DNA of 64,000 nt from Nitrosopumilus adriaticus (GTDB lineage Archaea; Thermoproteota; Nitrososphaeria; Nitrososphaerales; Nitrosopumilaceae): the NCBI RefSeq assembly GCF_000956175.1, contig NZ_CP011070.1, positions 620,001 to 684,000 on the forward strand. The letters are read 5' to 3'. The notes beneath the pieces were generated by a model that searched no databases, was not told the origin of the DNA, and saw only the letters and a program-made list of their open reading frames with translations. Made by a program: the position numbers and the translations under genes. Shown one piece after another: positions 28,534-36,954 of the stretch (positions are counted from its first letter, which is position 1; each line of letters opens with the position of its first letter).

Positions 28534-29001
28534 TTATCTAAAAATTACACACAAAGAATTCTCATTAGAAATTATATGATAAGAATAATTTTTTAAGCAT
28601 GTTTTGAATATTTTCTCAAAAAATTTTCCCAAAAATTTGGTTCCATTATCCCCTGATTTATGAATAACTTTAAAATTATTTCTCCCTGTTTTTTGTATAT
28701 ATTCAAATGTACCAAAATTTGAATCCTGAAAAAACTTTTCACAAATTTTAGCAATCTCATCTACATTTTTTGAACTAGTCAATATTGTTTTTGTATTAAT
28801 TATTTTAATTACAATATCGTTAATTGCTTTTTCTACTGTTTCATTAATAATGTTGTTAATTGAATGTTTTTCAAAATTTATTTCATCTTTGTAATTAACT
28901 GATTTATTAAAATTATCAAAAAGTTCATTCCTACTTATTTCATCAGGCACACTTTTGTTAAATTTGAAATCTAAATTCTTTTGCAATAAAATATTTCTCA
29001 A
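28534..29001 (-). CDS. Hypothetical protein, 155 aa
   Basis: I do not recognise this soluble protein. It has an N-terminal Asn/Lys-rich part, a helical centre (SINNIINETVEKAINDIVIK) and a C-terminal alpha/beta part (FEYIQKTGRNNFKVIHKSGD, FEKIFKTCLKNYSYHIISNE) that looks like a small sensor-type domain. It starts a run of minus-strand signalling genes (UspA, two response regulators), so a signalling role is possible. Convergent with NDH-2, one base apart. Confidence 0.55.
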   Translation of the reverse strand: MRNILLQKNLDFKFNKSVPDEISRNELFDNFNKSVNYKDEINFEKHSINNIINETVEKAINDIVIKIINTKTILTSSKNVDEIAKICEKFFQDSNFGTFEYIQKTGRNNFKVIHKSGDNGTKFLGKFFEKIFKTCLKNYSYHIISNENSLCVIFR

Positions 29002-29100
29002 AGAAATCTAGTATTATCATATGTGTGTCTTTTTTATACAAACGTCATCTCTTATCTTGTACATTTTTGTATTAATCATCAATTATGTTTTAGAATAAAA

Positions 29101-29577
29101 TCATTTCACTAGCAATACAGGAACTGGTGATTTTTGTGATACTTCAAGTGACACACTGCCTAACATTAATTTTCTATCAGAACCATTTCCTCTTGTACCC
29201 ATAATCACAAGATCTGCCTTTGTAGAATAAATATAAGACATTACAGTTTGAGTGATTGAGGATGAAGCTGCCACAAAAGTTCTACATGTAACACCGGATT
29301 CTTCTGAAATCTCTTTTAATTTTTTGTGTTTTAATTTAATTTCGTTTAATTTCTCCCTTTCTATTATGGTCTGATGTGCATTATAATCCAAAAATGAAAT
29401 TGATAAATGATCGCTATGGTAAACTGACAAAATAATTATTTCTGTTTTATGATTAAAGTTTAGATTTATTGCATGCCAAAATGCTCTGTCTGACATTTTT
29501 GAATTGTCAAATGGCACCAAAATTTTTTTAAAAAGTATCTTTGAAAATTTTTCAGATTGTGGTGAATAAACTTGCAT
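29101..29577 (-). CDS. Universal stress protein (UspA family)
   Basis: This 158-residue UspA-fold protein, a cytosolic ATP-binding stress protein, shows FKKILVPFDNSKMSDRAFWH near residue 17 and the C-terminal nucleotide motif IMGTRGNGSDRKLMLGSVS near 124, matching G-2x-G-9x-G(S/T). It neighbours response regulators, but no fusion or direct link is visible. Confidence 0.88.
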   Translation of the reverse strand: MQVYSPQSEKFSKILFKKILVPFDNSKMSDRAFWHAINLNFNHKTEIIILSVYHSDHLSISFLDYNAHQTIIEREKLNEIKLKHKKLKEISEESGVTCRTFVAASSSITQTVMSYIYSTKADLVIMGTRGNGSDRKLMLGSVSLEVSQKSPVPVLLVK

Positions 29578-29646
29578 GCTTTTTATCAGTAAGCAAATTT
29601 TAAAGCAAGTTGTATGATTAAATTAAACAGAATATTGTATCAAATT

Positions 29647-30144
29647 TTATTCTAATTTATCGTGAAGCTTTTTCATAATCTCCAGATATGTGCTAATTTG
29701 AGCATGTGTGGGCTCGAGTTCTTTTAGATTTTTTATATCTACATTGAGCTTGGCTAATTCATCGTATGTTGTTGTGTCTTCAATTACATTCAAAAGTTTT
29801 TGGAGTCCAAACGGTTTCTGAAGAAGTTCTACAATTTGCTTCAAAGTCTTAATTGATTCTTTTAATGTGTCCTCGACATATGCTGAGGCAAACAAAATTC
29901 TCTGATTTGGGCATTTAGCCAAAATTTCTGATGCCACTTGCATACCGTTTTTTCCTGATAGCTGATAATCTAAAATTACAATATCGTATGGGGTAGATTC
30001 TGAATTGGAATCAAAATTACTAAAATATGTTTTTAGCCCTGACTCACCATTCATTTCTAATGTCACAGTATGATTATTAGATTCCAGAAAAATCTTGTAT
30101 TCTTCTAATAAATCAATTTCATCTTCAACAATTAGAATTTTCAT
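29647..30144 (-). CDS. Response regulator receiver protein
   Basis: Receiver domain with MKILIVEDEIDLLEEYKIFL (acidic pocket), phospho-acceptor in DIVILDYQLSGKNG near residue 55, and conserved Lys in LLQKPFG near 112. A helical tail of about 45 residues follows, without a recognised DNA-binding domain. It is one of several stand-alone receivers in this region, probably acting by protein contacts. Confidence 0.9.
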   Translation of the reverse strand: MKILIVEDEIDLLEEYKIFLESNNHTVTLEMNGESGLKTYFSNFDSNSESTPYDIVILDYQLSGKNGMQVASEILAKCPNQRILFASAYVEDTLKESIKTLKQIVELLQKPFGLQKLLNVIEDTTTYDELAKLNVDIKNLKELEPTHAQISTYLEIMKKLHDKLE

Positions 30145-30174
30145 ATTCTTAATCCTCTATCTATTATTTATAAT

Positions 30175-30558
30175 CTATGTTGAAATAATTGGCTTTGTAT
30201 TATTTGAAACATCCTCTACTGCTTTCATAATTTGGTTAATTTTAAATGGCTTGAAAATTACTGCATCCACATTACACTCTTTTAATTTTTTATCTGTTTC
30301 TTGAGTTAAATCTGCTGTAACCATGATTATCTTTGCATCCTTGAATTTTTCCCTCAATTTCGTAATGAGATAAAATCCGTCATACTCTGGCATCCAAAGA
30401 TCTGAAAAAATTATGTCTGGCTGTTTCTCCTCAAATAATTTAATCCCATCTAATCCATTGTATGCTTTGCCAAGTACATCTATGTTTTGCAATGAAAGAA
30501 ATTCTGAAAACACTTCTACTGTATCAAAATCATCATCTACGATAACTGCACTAGTCAT
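30175..30558 (-). CDS. CheY-like single-domain response regulator
   Basis: This 127-residue receiver has SAVIVDDDFDTVEVF at the N-terminus, phospho-acceptor Asp in DIIFSDLWMPEYDG near residue 54, a conserved Thr/Ala in MVTAD and Lys in IFKPFK near 104. There is no output domain. It is divergent from the histidine kinase at 30673, whose shared upstream region carries a palindromic operator candidate, so the two may be a cognate pair. Confidence 0.9.
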   Translation of the reverse strand: MTSAVIVDDDFDTVEVFSEFLSLQNIDVLGKAYNGLDGIKLFEEKQPDIIFSDLWMPEYDGFYLITKLREKFKDAKIIMVTADLTQETDKKLKECNVDAVIFKPFKINQIMKAVEDVSNNTKPIIST

Positions 30559-30622
30559 ACTTTTTTTACAATTTTTCTATATCAAAAGGAATTGTTCTGA
30601 ATTTTTGAACAAACAAATACGT

Positions 30623-30639
30623 CTGTTTAATATAAACAA
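30623..30639. promoter_or_regulatory. Palindromic operator candidate
   Basis: CTGTTTAATATAAACAA with core GTTTA-N3-TAAAC (30625-30637) lies between a divergent response regulator and a histidine kinase gene. It matches CTGTTYANNNTRAACAG, seen at other promoters in the window. The AT-rich core may also overlap a TATA element here. Confidence 0.45.
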
Positions 30640-30672
30640 CCAGTAATTCAAGTTCGTTTTAATTTACACATA

Positions 30673-32130
30673 ATGTTGTTAGAAATTACTAGTCATTCTC
30701 AGTTTAGAATTGGAATATGTATATCTATGATAATTTTGTTGTTGGGTGTTGTTTCAATTTATACTATAAAAACAATGGATGATATTAATCAGAATTATAA
30801 TTTTATTTTAGATTACAATAAAAAAATATCCAATTTTGATGATATTAAAGTAAAATATGAACGACAGATGACGATATTTGAAAGTTTAAAATCTGAAGAA
30901 AACTTAATGGGTGTTGGTACATTTTGGATATATAATACTGAAATTAAAAATAAAATTTATGATTTTAATAGATTAATACTTGATAATCATCACATTGATG
31001 AAATTTTAGTTGATGAAAAATCATCTGAACTTGAAAATACTATTAATTTGTACTATAATTTACACTTAGAATATGAAAATAGCGCATCTAATGCATTATC
31101 GTATTTTTATGATGGAAATTTTGGTGGATTTTTACTAGAATATGAGAACTTGAAATATTTGCAATTTGAACTACTTGAGAAACTTGAAGACATAGAGCAA
31201 ATGCTTGAGATAATCCCAATATATTCAAAATTATCTGTAGATGCTATTATTACAGATTTTCAGATTTTGCAATGGACTATGATTATTTTAGTAGGGGCCG
31301 TAACCTCTATGCTGGTATTTTTTCTTAATCAGACAAATAAAAATCTCAAAAATGAAATAAAGGAACAAACAAAAAACCTCCAAAAATTAAATGAAAAACT
31401 AAAAAAAGTAGATAAGAAAAGGGAGGAGTTCATTTCAATTGCATCCCATGAACTAAAAGGTCCAATTCAACCCATTTTTGGATTTGTAGAACTTGCAAAA
31501 ACAGGCATAATTTCAAAACAAGAAGCCCTGGAAGGAATATCTAATATTGCTCTGAATTTAGAAAATATCGCCAATAATGTACTTGATCTCACAAAAATTG
31601 AAAACGATGAATTGGAATTACATTTAGAGAAAAATAATATCAATGATATTGTTTCTGAAGTTCTGGATTCTGAGCATTATAACCCTGATAGAAAAGTTCC
31701 AATTAAGACAAGATTAGATCTGGATGTTGTCATGAATCTTGATAAAACCAGAATTAAACAGGTCTTAAGAAATATCATAGATAACTGTATTAAATTCACA
31801 GAAACTGGGGATATAACCATCCAAACAAATCTTCTGAAAGATAAAAAAACTCTCAAACTATTCATAACTGATTCTGGCCCTGAAATTCCCGATGATGTTC
31901 TACCAAAAATTTTCAAAAAATTTGTAACTAAAGGCAATTACAAAGTTTCAGGTTTTGGACTAGGCTTGTATATATCTAAAAAAATTATTGATGCTCATAA
32001 TGGAAAAATTTCTGCATATAATAAAAATGGACACCCTGTTTTTGAAATTGCATTACCTATTTTTGATTTTGATCTTAATTGGAAAAATTCAGTTGTAGAT
32101 GACATTGAAAAAACTTTAAAAAATAATTAA
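30673..32130 (+). CDS. Membrane sensor histidine kinase
   Basis: The 485-residue protein has a first TM at about residues 14-33, an external sensor of about 160 residues rich in Asn, Tyr and Glu, and a second TM at about 200-217. A coiled coil follows (KNEIKEQTKNLQKLNEKLKK), then the DHp H-box FISIASHELKGPIQPIFGF near 255 and the ATPase domain with RNIIDNCIKFTE near 370 and GFGLGLYISKKIIDAHNG near 433. External ligand unknown. Response regulators flank it on both sides on the opposite strand. Confidence 0.92.
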   Translation: MLLEITSHSQFRIGICISMIILLLGVVSIYTIKTMDDINQNYNFILDYNKKISNFDDIKVKYERQMTIFESLKSEENLMGVGTFWIYNTEIKNKIYDFNRLILDNHHIDEILVDEKSSELENTINLYYNLHLEYENSASNALSYFYDGNFGGFLLEYENLKYLQFELLEKLEDIEQMLEIIPIYSKLSVDAIITDFQILQWTMIILVGAVTSMLVFFLNQTNKNLKNEIKEQTKNLQKLNEKLKKVDKKREEFISIASHELKGPIQPIFGFVELAKTGIISKQEALEGISNIALNLENIANNVLDLTKIENDELELHLEKNNINDIVSEVLDSEHYNPDRKVPIKTRLDLDVVMNLDKTRIKQVLRNIIDNCIKFTETGDITIQTNLLKDKKTLKLFITDSGPEIPDDVLPKIFKKFVTKGNYKVSGFGLGLYISKKIIDAHNGKISAYNKNGHPVFEIALPIFDFDLNWKNSVVDDIEKTLKNN

Positions 32131-32153
32131 ATCTAAAAAATTCTTTTCTAAAT

Positions 32154-32522
32154 TTATACTAATTCTAGAATTTTTGAGAGTTGGAATGGTTTTTGAAGAA
32201 ATAAAATCTTGTCTTTTAATTTTGAAAAATTTCTTTCAGTTGATAATGCATATGCTGATGCAAGAATAATTTTTTGTTTTGGGTTCAAAGATAAAATATC
32301 TGATGCTACTTCTGCCCCATTTCTTTGTGGCATAGAATGGTCTAAAATCAATACATCATATTTACTTTCTTTTGAAACATCATTCATACTATCGATGTAT
32401 TTCTTAATACAATCATCTCCATCTTTTGCAATTTCAACTTCATGATTCCCACTTTGAAGTATTTTTTCATATTGCATCGCAGTGAATCTATTGTCTTCTG
32501 CTACTAGAATTCGTTTTACCAT
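32154..32522 (-). CDS. Response regulator receiver protein
   Basis: A 122-residue receiver: KRILVAEDNRFTAMQYEKIL, phospho-acceptor in DVLILDHSMPQRNGAEVAS near residue 57, and FLQKPFQLSKIL at the C-terminus. The N-terminus closely resembles that of the regulator at 60396 (LLIAEDNKFTAMQYKKFF), pointing to a lineage-specific subfamily. There is no output domain. It converges with the histidine kinase. Confidence 0.9.
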   Translation of the reverse strand: MVKRILVAEDNRFTAMQYEKILQSGNHEVEIAKDGDDCIKKYIDSMNDVSKESKYDVLILDHSMPQRNGAEVASDILSLNPKQKIILASAYALSTERNFSKLKDKILFLQKPFQLSKILELV

Positions 32523-32558
32523 ATTTTTTCAGTTAAATTAAGGTTAATCACACATTGT

Positions 32559-32575
32559 CTGTTCAAATAAAACAC
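32559..32575. promoter_or_regulatory. Palindromic operator candidate
   Basis: CTGTTCAAATAAAACAC, core GTTCA-N3-AAAAC (32561-32573), lies between divergent genes (response regulator and membrane protein). The left half is perfect; the right half has one mismatch to TRAAC. Confidence 0.42.
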
Positions 32576-32645
32576 GAAAAAATGATTTTTGCTTTGATAC
32601 AGTTCGTTCAATTGTCACACATTATATAATATTATACAAATACTC

Positions 32646-33305
32646 ATGATTATTTTCATGAGGTTTGATAACTCTGATGATTTTGATGGATTTGAATATG
32701 ATTCTAAAAAAGAAGCGCAATTGTTAGAAAAATTTAATGATTATGCAAATCTAGAAAAAAAGATTTCAAAACGAGCATTTCTTGAAGTTTCTGATGAATC
32801 AAAACCTGGAAAGTTTGGAAAAAAATTCATTATCTCTGCAATGATACAGGGAGCAATTGTTACTGGATTGACAATAGCACTTTTTCTAAATCAACTTTTT
32901 GTGTTCAATGGAAATCCACAAAATATGTTTGAATTTGCATTTACTGATAATTTGGGAATTTTCTTTTTTGGATTTGTTCTTCAAATTGGATTGACTGCTG
33001 GGTTGGCCACTATTGGAATATTCTATAATCATATTGAAACAAATCTGCATAGCGGATTTAGTAAATTTAATACTCTGGTATCTTGGATTCATCTATTTGG
33101 AACAAATGTATTTGGAAGCATAATTACAATATCTTTAATTTTTGCAGGAATTGCCACTAGTCCATTATATCAAACTGAATTAAGCTATTTACTATCATCT
33201 ATCCCATCTCTAGTTTACATTTCTGCAATTAGTCTTGCCATAGTTCTAGGTATTGGTATTCTTGGAACATTATTTTTATTTATGAAAAAAAATTCTGATG
33301 ATTAG
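32646..33305 (+). CDS. Four-TM membrane protein
   Basis: This 219-residue protein has an acidic cytosolic N-terminus (SDDFDGFEYDSKKEAQLLEK) and hydrophobic segments at about 66-85, 100-122, 145-165 and 185-210. Two ATGs are possible (32646 and 32658), and TATA-like ATTATATAAT at 32621-32630 fits the first. No family is recognised. It overlaps the convergent beta-propeller gene by 4 bp. Confidence 0.6.
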   Translation: MIIFMRFDNSDDFDGFEYDSKKEAQLLEKFNDYANLEKKISKRAFLEVSDESKPGKFGKKFIISAMIQGAIVTGLTIALFLNQLFVFNGNPQNMFEFAFTDNLGIFFFGFVLQIGLTAGLATIGIFYNHIETNLHSGFSKFNTLVSWIHLFGTNVFGSIITISLIFAGIATSPLYQTELSYLLSSIPSLVYISAISLAIVLGIGILGTLFLFMKKNSDD

Positions 33306-34684
33306 GATAATGCACAGATGGGTAGAATACTTACCCAAATATCAAATGGATTGATGTTGTCAATATCATTGATGGGGAAAAATGCATCATCATCACAATT
33401 GATTTCTTTTTTTGGCTGATTTCCAAGATCATCACTAAACATTAGGGCTAGTTCAGTTGTCCAAGAAGGGACTTGAGCGGTTTTTGGTTGTAATTCCTTC
33501 TTTTCATTATAATCGTCAAGAAGAATTTGTGCGATTCCATTCCCATCAAATTCTCCTGTAACTCCTAAATTCTTCAATAGTCCTGCAATCATATCTGTGT
33601 CAAAATCTTCACGCTGAGGAATATTTGTTATTCCTTGAATTACCTCTAAAATCAATTCATCATTTACAGAATCATTATCCGCAATCACTTCTTCAATAAT
33701 TGGTGTAAGGCTTCTATGTTCATAATCATACATTACAGAAGAGACTGAATTAGATAATGGATTTGTAACATAAATGATATTTGAGGTTGGAGACGCAATC
33801 ATAGATTGTGGTGAGTCCAATACAGAAATTGTTTGAATTTTTCTTGAGTTCTCATCTAGTATGTATAGTTCATTTGAATGCTCATTGGAAATTATAGTTA
33901 TTCCGTTTTTTTGATTTGTTGTCATTTGCCATGCTCCAGACATAATGGGTATTTCATAAATTATTTGATTATTTTGAATATCAATTACTGTAATTTCATT
34001 AGAATCCCAACTGGACACATAAATGACATTACTCTTTTCATTAATTGATAAACCCCAAGGTTTTACTCCTGGATTTATTTCATAAATTAGACTATCTGTT
34101 TTTCCATCAATTACATTAATTGCTTCTGAAGTGCCACTTGCAACATACACTTTATTCGTATTTTGATTTATGGCAATTGACCAGGGACTAGAATTTACAG
34201 ATATTGACTTAATTACTTTAAAATTATCTTTATCCAATACAATTATTTCATTTTTAATCAAGTCTGAAATGTACAACTTGTTGTTGTTCTCATTTATTGC
34301 AATGTCCCACAATGACTCTCCAATTTTCTTTGAATTGATAACTTTGCCCTCAACGCCATCAATTATTGAAAGTGTGCCCGATATTTTATCTGTGACATAT
34401 ATCAAATGTTGATTTTTATCAACAGCAATTCTGGTGGGATTTGAATTATTTTCATTAATACTTATTGTATCCTTGATGATCATATTGGTTGCATCAATTA
34501 CCGAAATTGTCCCTGATTCATAATTTGGGACATACAGATTATTCAAAAATGGATCAAAATCTATGTCTCGTGGAAAATCGCCAACTAATACTGAATCTTG
34601 ACTAGCATACACATTTCCTGAAAAAGTGGTAATCCCAAATACCAATACTAGAATTGCTATCGCCCCACTATGTTTGAAATTCAT
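33302..34684 (-). CDS. Secreted YVTN-type beta-propeller protein
   Basis: The 460-residue protein begins with a signal peptide (residues 1-27, ending VYA) and then has about seven repeats of roughly 42 residues with the YVTN/YncE pattern: NNLYVPNYESGTISVIDATN, then similar HLIYVTDKISGTLSIIDG and NKVYVASGTSEAINVIDG units. This forms a beta-propeller outside the cell, probably a surface or binding protein. The C-terminal 120 residues leave the repeat and contain IAGLLKNLGVTGEFDGNGIA. No anchor motif is visible. Confidence 0.85.
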   Translation of the reverse strand: MNFKHSGAIAILVLVFGITTFSGNVYASQDSVLVGDFPRDIDFDPFLNNLYVPNYESGTISVIDATNMIIKDTISINENNSNPTRIAVDKNQHLIYVTDKISGTLSIIDGVEGKVINSKKIGESLWDIAINENNNKLYISDLIKNEIIVLDKDNFKVIKSISVNSSPWSIAINQNTNKVYVASGTSEAINVIDGKTDSLIYEINPGVKPWGLSINEKSNVIYVSSWDSNEITVIDIQNNQIIYEIPIMSGAWQMTTNQKNGITIISNEHSNELYILDENSRKIQTISVLDSPQSMIASPTSNIIYVTNPLSNSVSSVMYDYEHRSLTPIIEEVIADNDSVNDELILEVIQGITNIPQREDFDTDMIAGLLKNLGVTGEFDGNGIAQILLDDYNEKKELQPKTAQVPSWTTELALMFSDDLGNQPKKEINCDDDAFFPINDIDNINPFDIWVSILPICALS

Positions 34685-34833
34685 GCATAAATTACAGCAA
34701 ATTAGACTATAGGGAATCCGGAACTATTTCTTAAAATATACTTCCATTTTGGTAGAAAATCGTGTAAATGGTATGTGTTTTTTTATCCACAGATCATTAT
34801 ATTTTGCAGGATTTAACAAATCATCTGAGTTTG

Positions 34834-35211
34834 TTATTTTGTTCTTAATACTTTGTTGAATACTAATCCGACATTTCCTCTCTCAAATGGTTTTATTATG
34901 TAATCTCTAGCACCTGATTTCATTGCATCTTGAACAATGTGTTTTTGTTCAACAGATGTCACCATTATCACACGTGCATTTGGATTTACTTTCATAATTC
35001 CTTTTAATGCTTGAATTCCATCAGCTTTTGGCATGTTAACATCCATTGTAACTAAATCTGGTTTATGATTGATAAATTGGCGAACAGCTTCGACCCCATC
35101 TGGTGCTTCTACAATATCTGTTGCAAGTCCATTTGATTTTAAAATATCTTTTAAAACAGTTCTCATAAATGAAGCATCATCTGCAATTAAGACTTTAATT
35201 CCATTTCCCAA
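34834..35211 (-). CDS. cheY: Chemotaxis response regulator CheY
   Basis: A 125-residue single receiver: IKVLIADDASFMRTVLKDIL, phospho-acceptor in DLVTMDVNMPKADG near residue 56, MVTSVEQ near 86 and Lys in YIIKPFERG near 108. It closes the minus-strand chemotaxis run after cheR and should carry the CheA signal to the archaellum switch. No CheF-like adaptor gene was recognised in the window. The sequence upstream has a half operator (TAAACAG on the minus strand) beside a TATA-like GTATAATG at about 35245. Confidence 0.92.
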   Translation of the reverse strand: MGNGIKVLIADDASFMRTVLKDILKSNGLATDIVEAPDGVEAVRQFINHKPDLVTMDVNMPKADGIQALKGIMKVNPNARVIMVTSVEQKHIVQDAMKSGARDYIIKPFERGNVGLVFNKVLRTK

Positions 35212-35305
35212 TTTAATAATCTCCTGTAGATATGTGGTGAATCATTATACTTATTCTGTTTAGCAATCTCATATATTATCTTCATACTTGTATTAATATC
35301 TCAGA

Positions 35306-35326
35306 GTTTGTTTAGGAAATACAAAC
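35306..35326. promoter_or_regulatory. Inverted repeat GTTTG-N11-CAAAC
   Basis: GTTTGT (35306-35311) and ACAAAC (35321-35326) form a 6-bp inverted repeat between cheR and cheY. The arm sequence is the same as in archaellin promoters but the spacing is wider, so it is only a candidate site. Confidence 0.3.
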
Positions 35327-35365
35327 ATGAAACAATATTCCAATTAAAGTGGTGGGGGAATAAAT

Positions 35366-36205
35366 TTAATTTATTGAGTGAGGTATTTTTTGATAAATTC
35401 TTTCTTTGGGATCTAGTATTTCGAAGAATTCCTTTCCCTTAGTTCCAATCATTGATTCATCTTGTCCAAGAACTAAAATCCCTCCATCCATTAATGATTC
35501 TGAAAACTTTTTGTAAATACATTCTTGAGAGTTTTTATCATAGTATATCAAAACATTTCTACAGAAAATAATATCAAACATTTGTCCTGTAGTTTTCATC
35601 AAATCCATCTCCTCATATTGAATTTTGTTTCTGATGTTAAGTTTAACTTGGTAGTATTCCTCTGAAATTTTTTCAAAATATCTATTAATTTTGAGATTAC
35701 TCACATTCACTAAATTTGCATTTCGATATACAGCTTTTTCTGCACGAATTAATGCATGGTTGTTTATATCGTTAGCATAAATTCTATAATCTTTCCCAGT
35801 TCCTTTCAACAATTCATGTAGCATTATGGAAATACTATGTGGCTCTTCACCTGAAGCACTGCCACAACTCCAAACTTTAATTCTAGAGAACTTTGATTTT
35901 TCAATTAACTTGGGGATGGTCTCCTTTTCTAATTTCTCCCAGACTTGAGGATCTCTAAAAAATTTTGTTACATTTATTGAAAATGATGAATATAGGGATT
36001 CTGCCTCATTACAATTACTTGATACTAATTCGAAATATTCTTTTAATTCAGATATATTTAGTATTCTCATTCTGTATTGTATTCGTCTTTCAAGAAAAAC
36101 AGGTTTAAACTCTTGAATACTTTTACCTGTTTTTTTCTTAATCTCTGATATGATCTTTTCAATATAGTGACTTGTTTTGGATTCTATCAAGTTAATTTTC
36201 TCCAA
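35366..36205 (-). CDS. cheR: Chemoreceptor methyltransferase CheR
   Basis: CheR methylates receptor glutamates with SAM for adaptation. The 279-residue protein has the N-terminal helical domain (KTGKSIQEFKPVFLERRIQY), the SAM-binding loop IKVWSCGSASGEEPHSISIM near residue 110, and FDIIFCRNVLIYYDKN near 210. The start overlaps the cheC-like stop by 14 bp, so they are co-translated. Confidence 0.95.
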   Translation of the reverse strand: MEKINLIESKTSHYIEKIISEIKKKTGKSIQEFKPVFLERRIQYRMRILNISELKEYFELVSSNCNEAESLYSSFSINVTKFFRDPQVWEKLEKETIPKLIEKSKFSRIKVWSCGSASGEEPHSISIMLHELLKGTGKDYRIYANDINNHALIRAEKAVYRNANLVNVSNLKINRYFEKISEEYYQVKLNIRNKIQYEEMDLMKTTGQMFDIIFCRNVLIYYDKNSQECIYKKFSESLMDGGILVLGQDESMIGTKGKEFFEILDPKERIYQKIPHSIN

Positions 36206-36944
36206 TATTTTTTTTCAAAGATTGATTTTTAGAATTGGATTCAACTTCTGTCTTTTTTAAATTAAAATCTCCTATCAGTTCGTCAATAGAATTGTTTTTA
36301 CCGCCTAACAAATTTGTATTTGATGGGTTTTCATATTTTGGAACTTTTAAATTCTGATCTCTAAACGAAATTAGTTTTTTTGCATGTTCGGGATGTTGTA
36401 TGATTATCATGTGAAGTTCAATATCTGTGACAGCGCCTGACAAACTTACATCTGTAACTATTACATCTTTGAGATTGCTATTGACATCGTTTGCTGGTTC
36501 TTTGATTAATTCTTTTAATCTCCCTTCTTTGAATGATGGAGTTGAAAGATCAATACGATACCCCGTATTTTCAGACAATGCATTGAAGAACGAACCTGTT
36601 AAAATATTTGCAACTTCTTGTAATGCTGACATTCCCATTTCATCTAATTTATTGATTTTTGTACCTAGTAGTTTTGATGCAATATTAATCGCATGATTCA
36701 ATTTTATTGTGTAGAGTAATTCAATGTGGAGATCACCTTTACCATTTAATCTTACTGAGCACATTTTTATTTCATCTGATGAAAATGAAATTTTATTTTT
36801 AGAGTTATCGTTATTATATTGGATTGAAATCTTATGATTGATTGACTCGTTAAGAAGTGTGGATAGTGCACTGCATGTTTTATTTGTAATATATTCTTCT
36901 ATAGTTCCTACCAATGTTTGAATTTCATTATTTTTTAATTTCAT
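36192..36944 (-). CDS. cheC: CheC-like phosphatase family protein
   Basis: This 250-residue protein of the CheC/CheX/FliY family would dephosphorylate CheY-P. The signature MGMSALQEVANILTGSFFNA near residue 102 has the E-x2-N active-site pattern. A second phosphatase helix normally expected near residue 200 is not evident, so it may have one active site. The C-terminal 50 residues are Asn/Lys-rich and unlike CheC. It lies between cheA and cheR, where cheC or cheD is common in archaea. Confidence 0.82.
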   Translation of the reverse strand: MKLKNNEIQTLVGTIEEYITNKTCSALSTLLNESINHKISIQYNNDNSKNKISFSSDEIKMCSVRLNGKGDLHIELLYTIKLNHAINIASKLLGTKINKLDEMGMSALQEVANILTGSFFNALSENTGYRIDLSTPSFKEGRLKELIKEPANDVNSNLKDVIVTDVSLSGAVTDIELHMIIIQHPEHAKKLISFRDQNLKVPKYENPSNTNLLGGKNNSIDELIGDFNLKKTEVESNSKNQSLKKNIGEN

Positions 36945-36954
36945 TTTTAATCAC

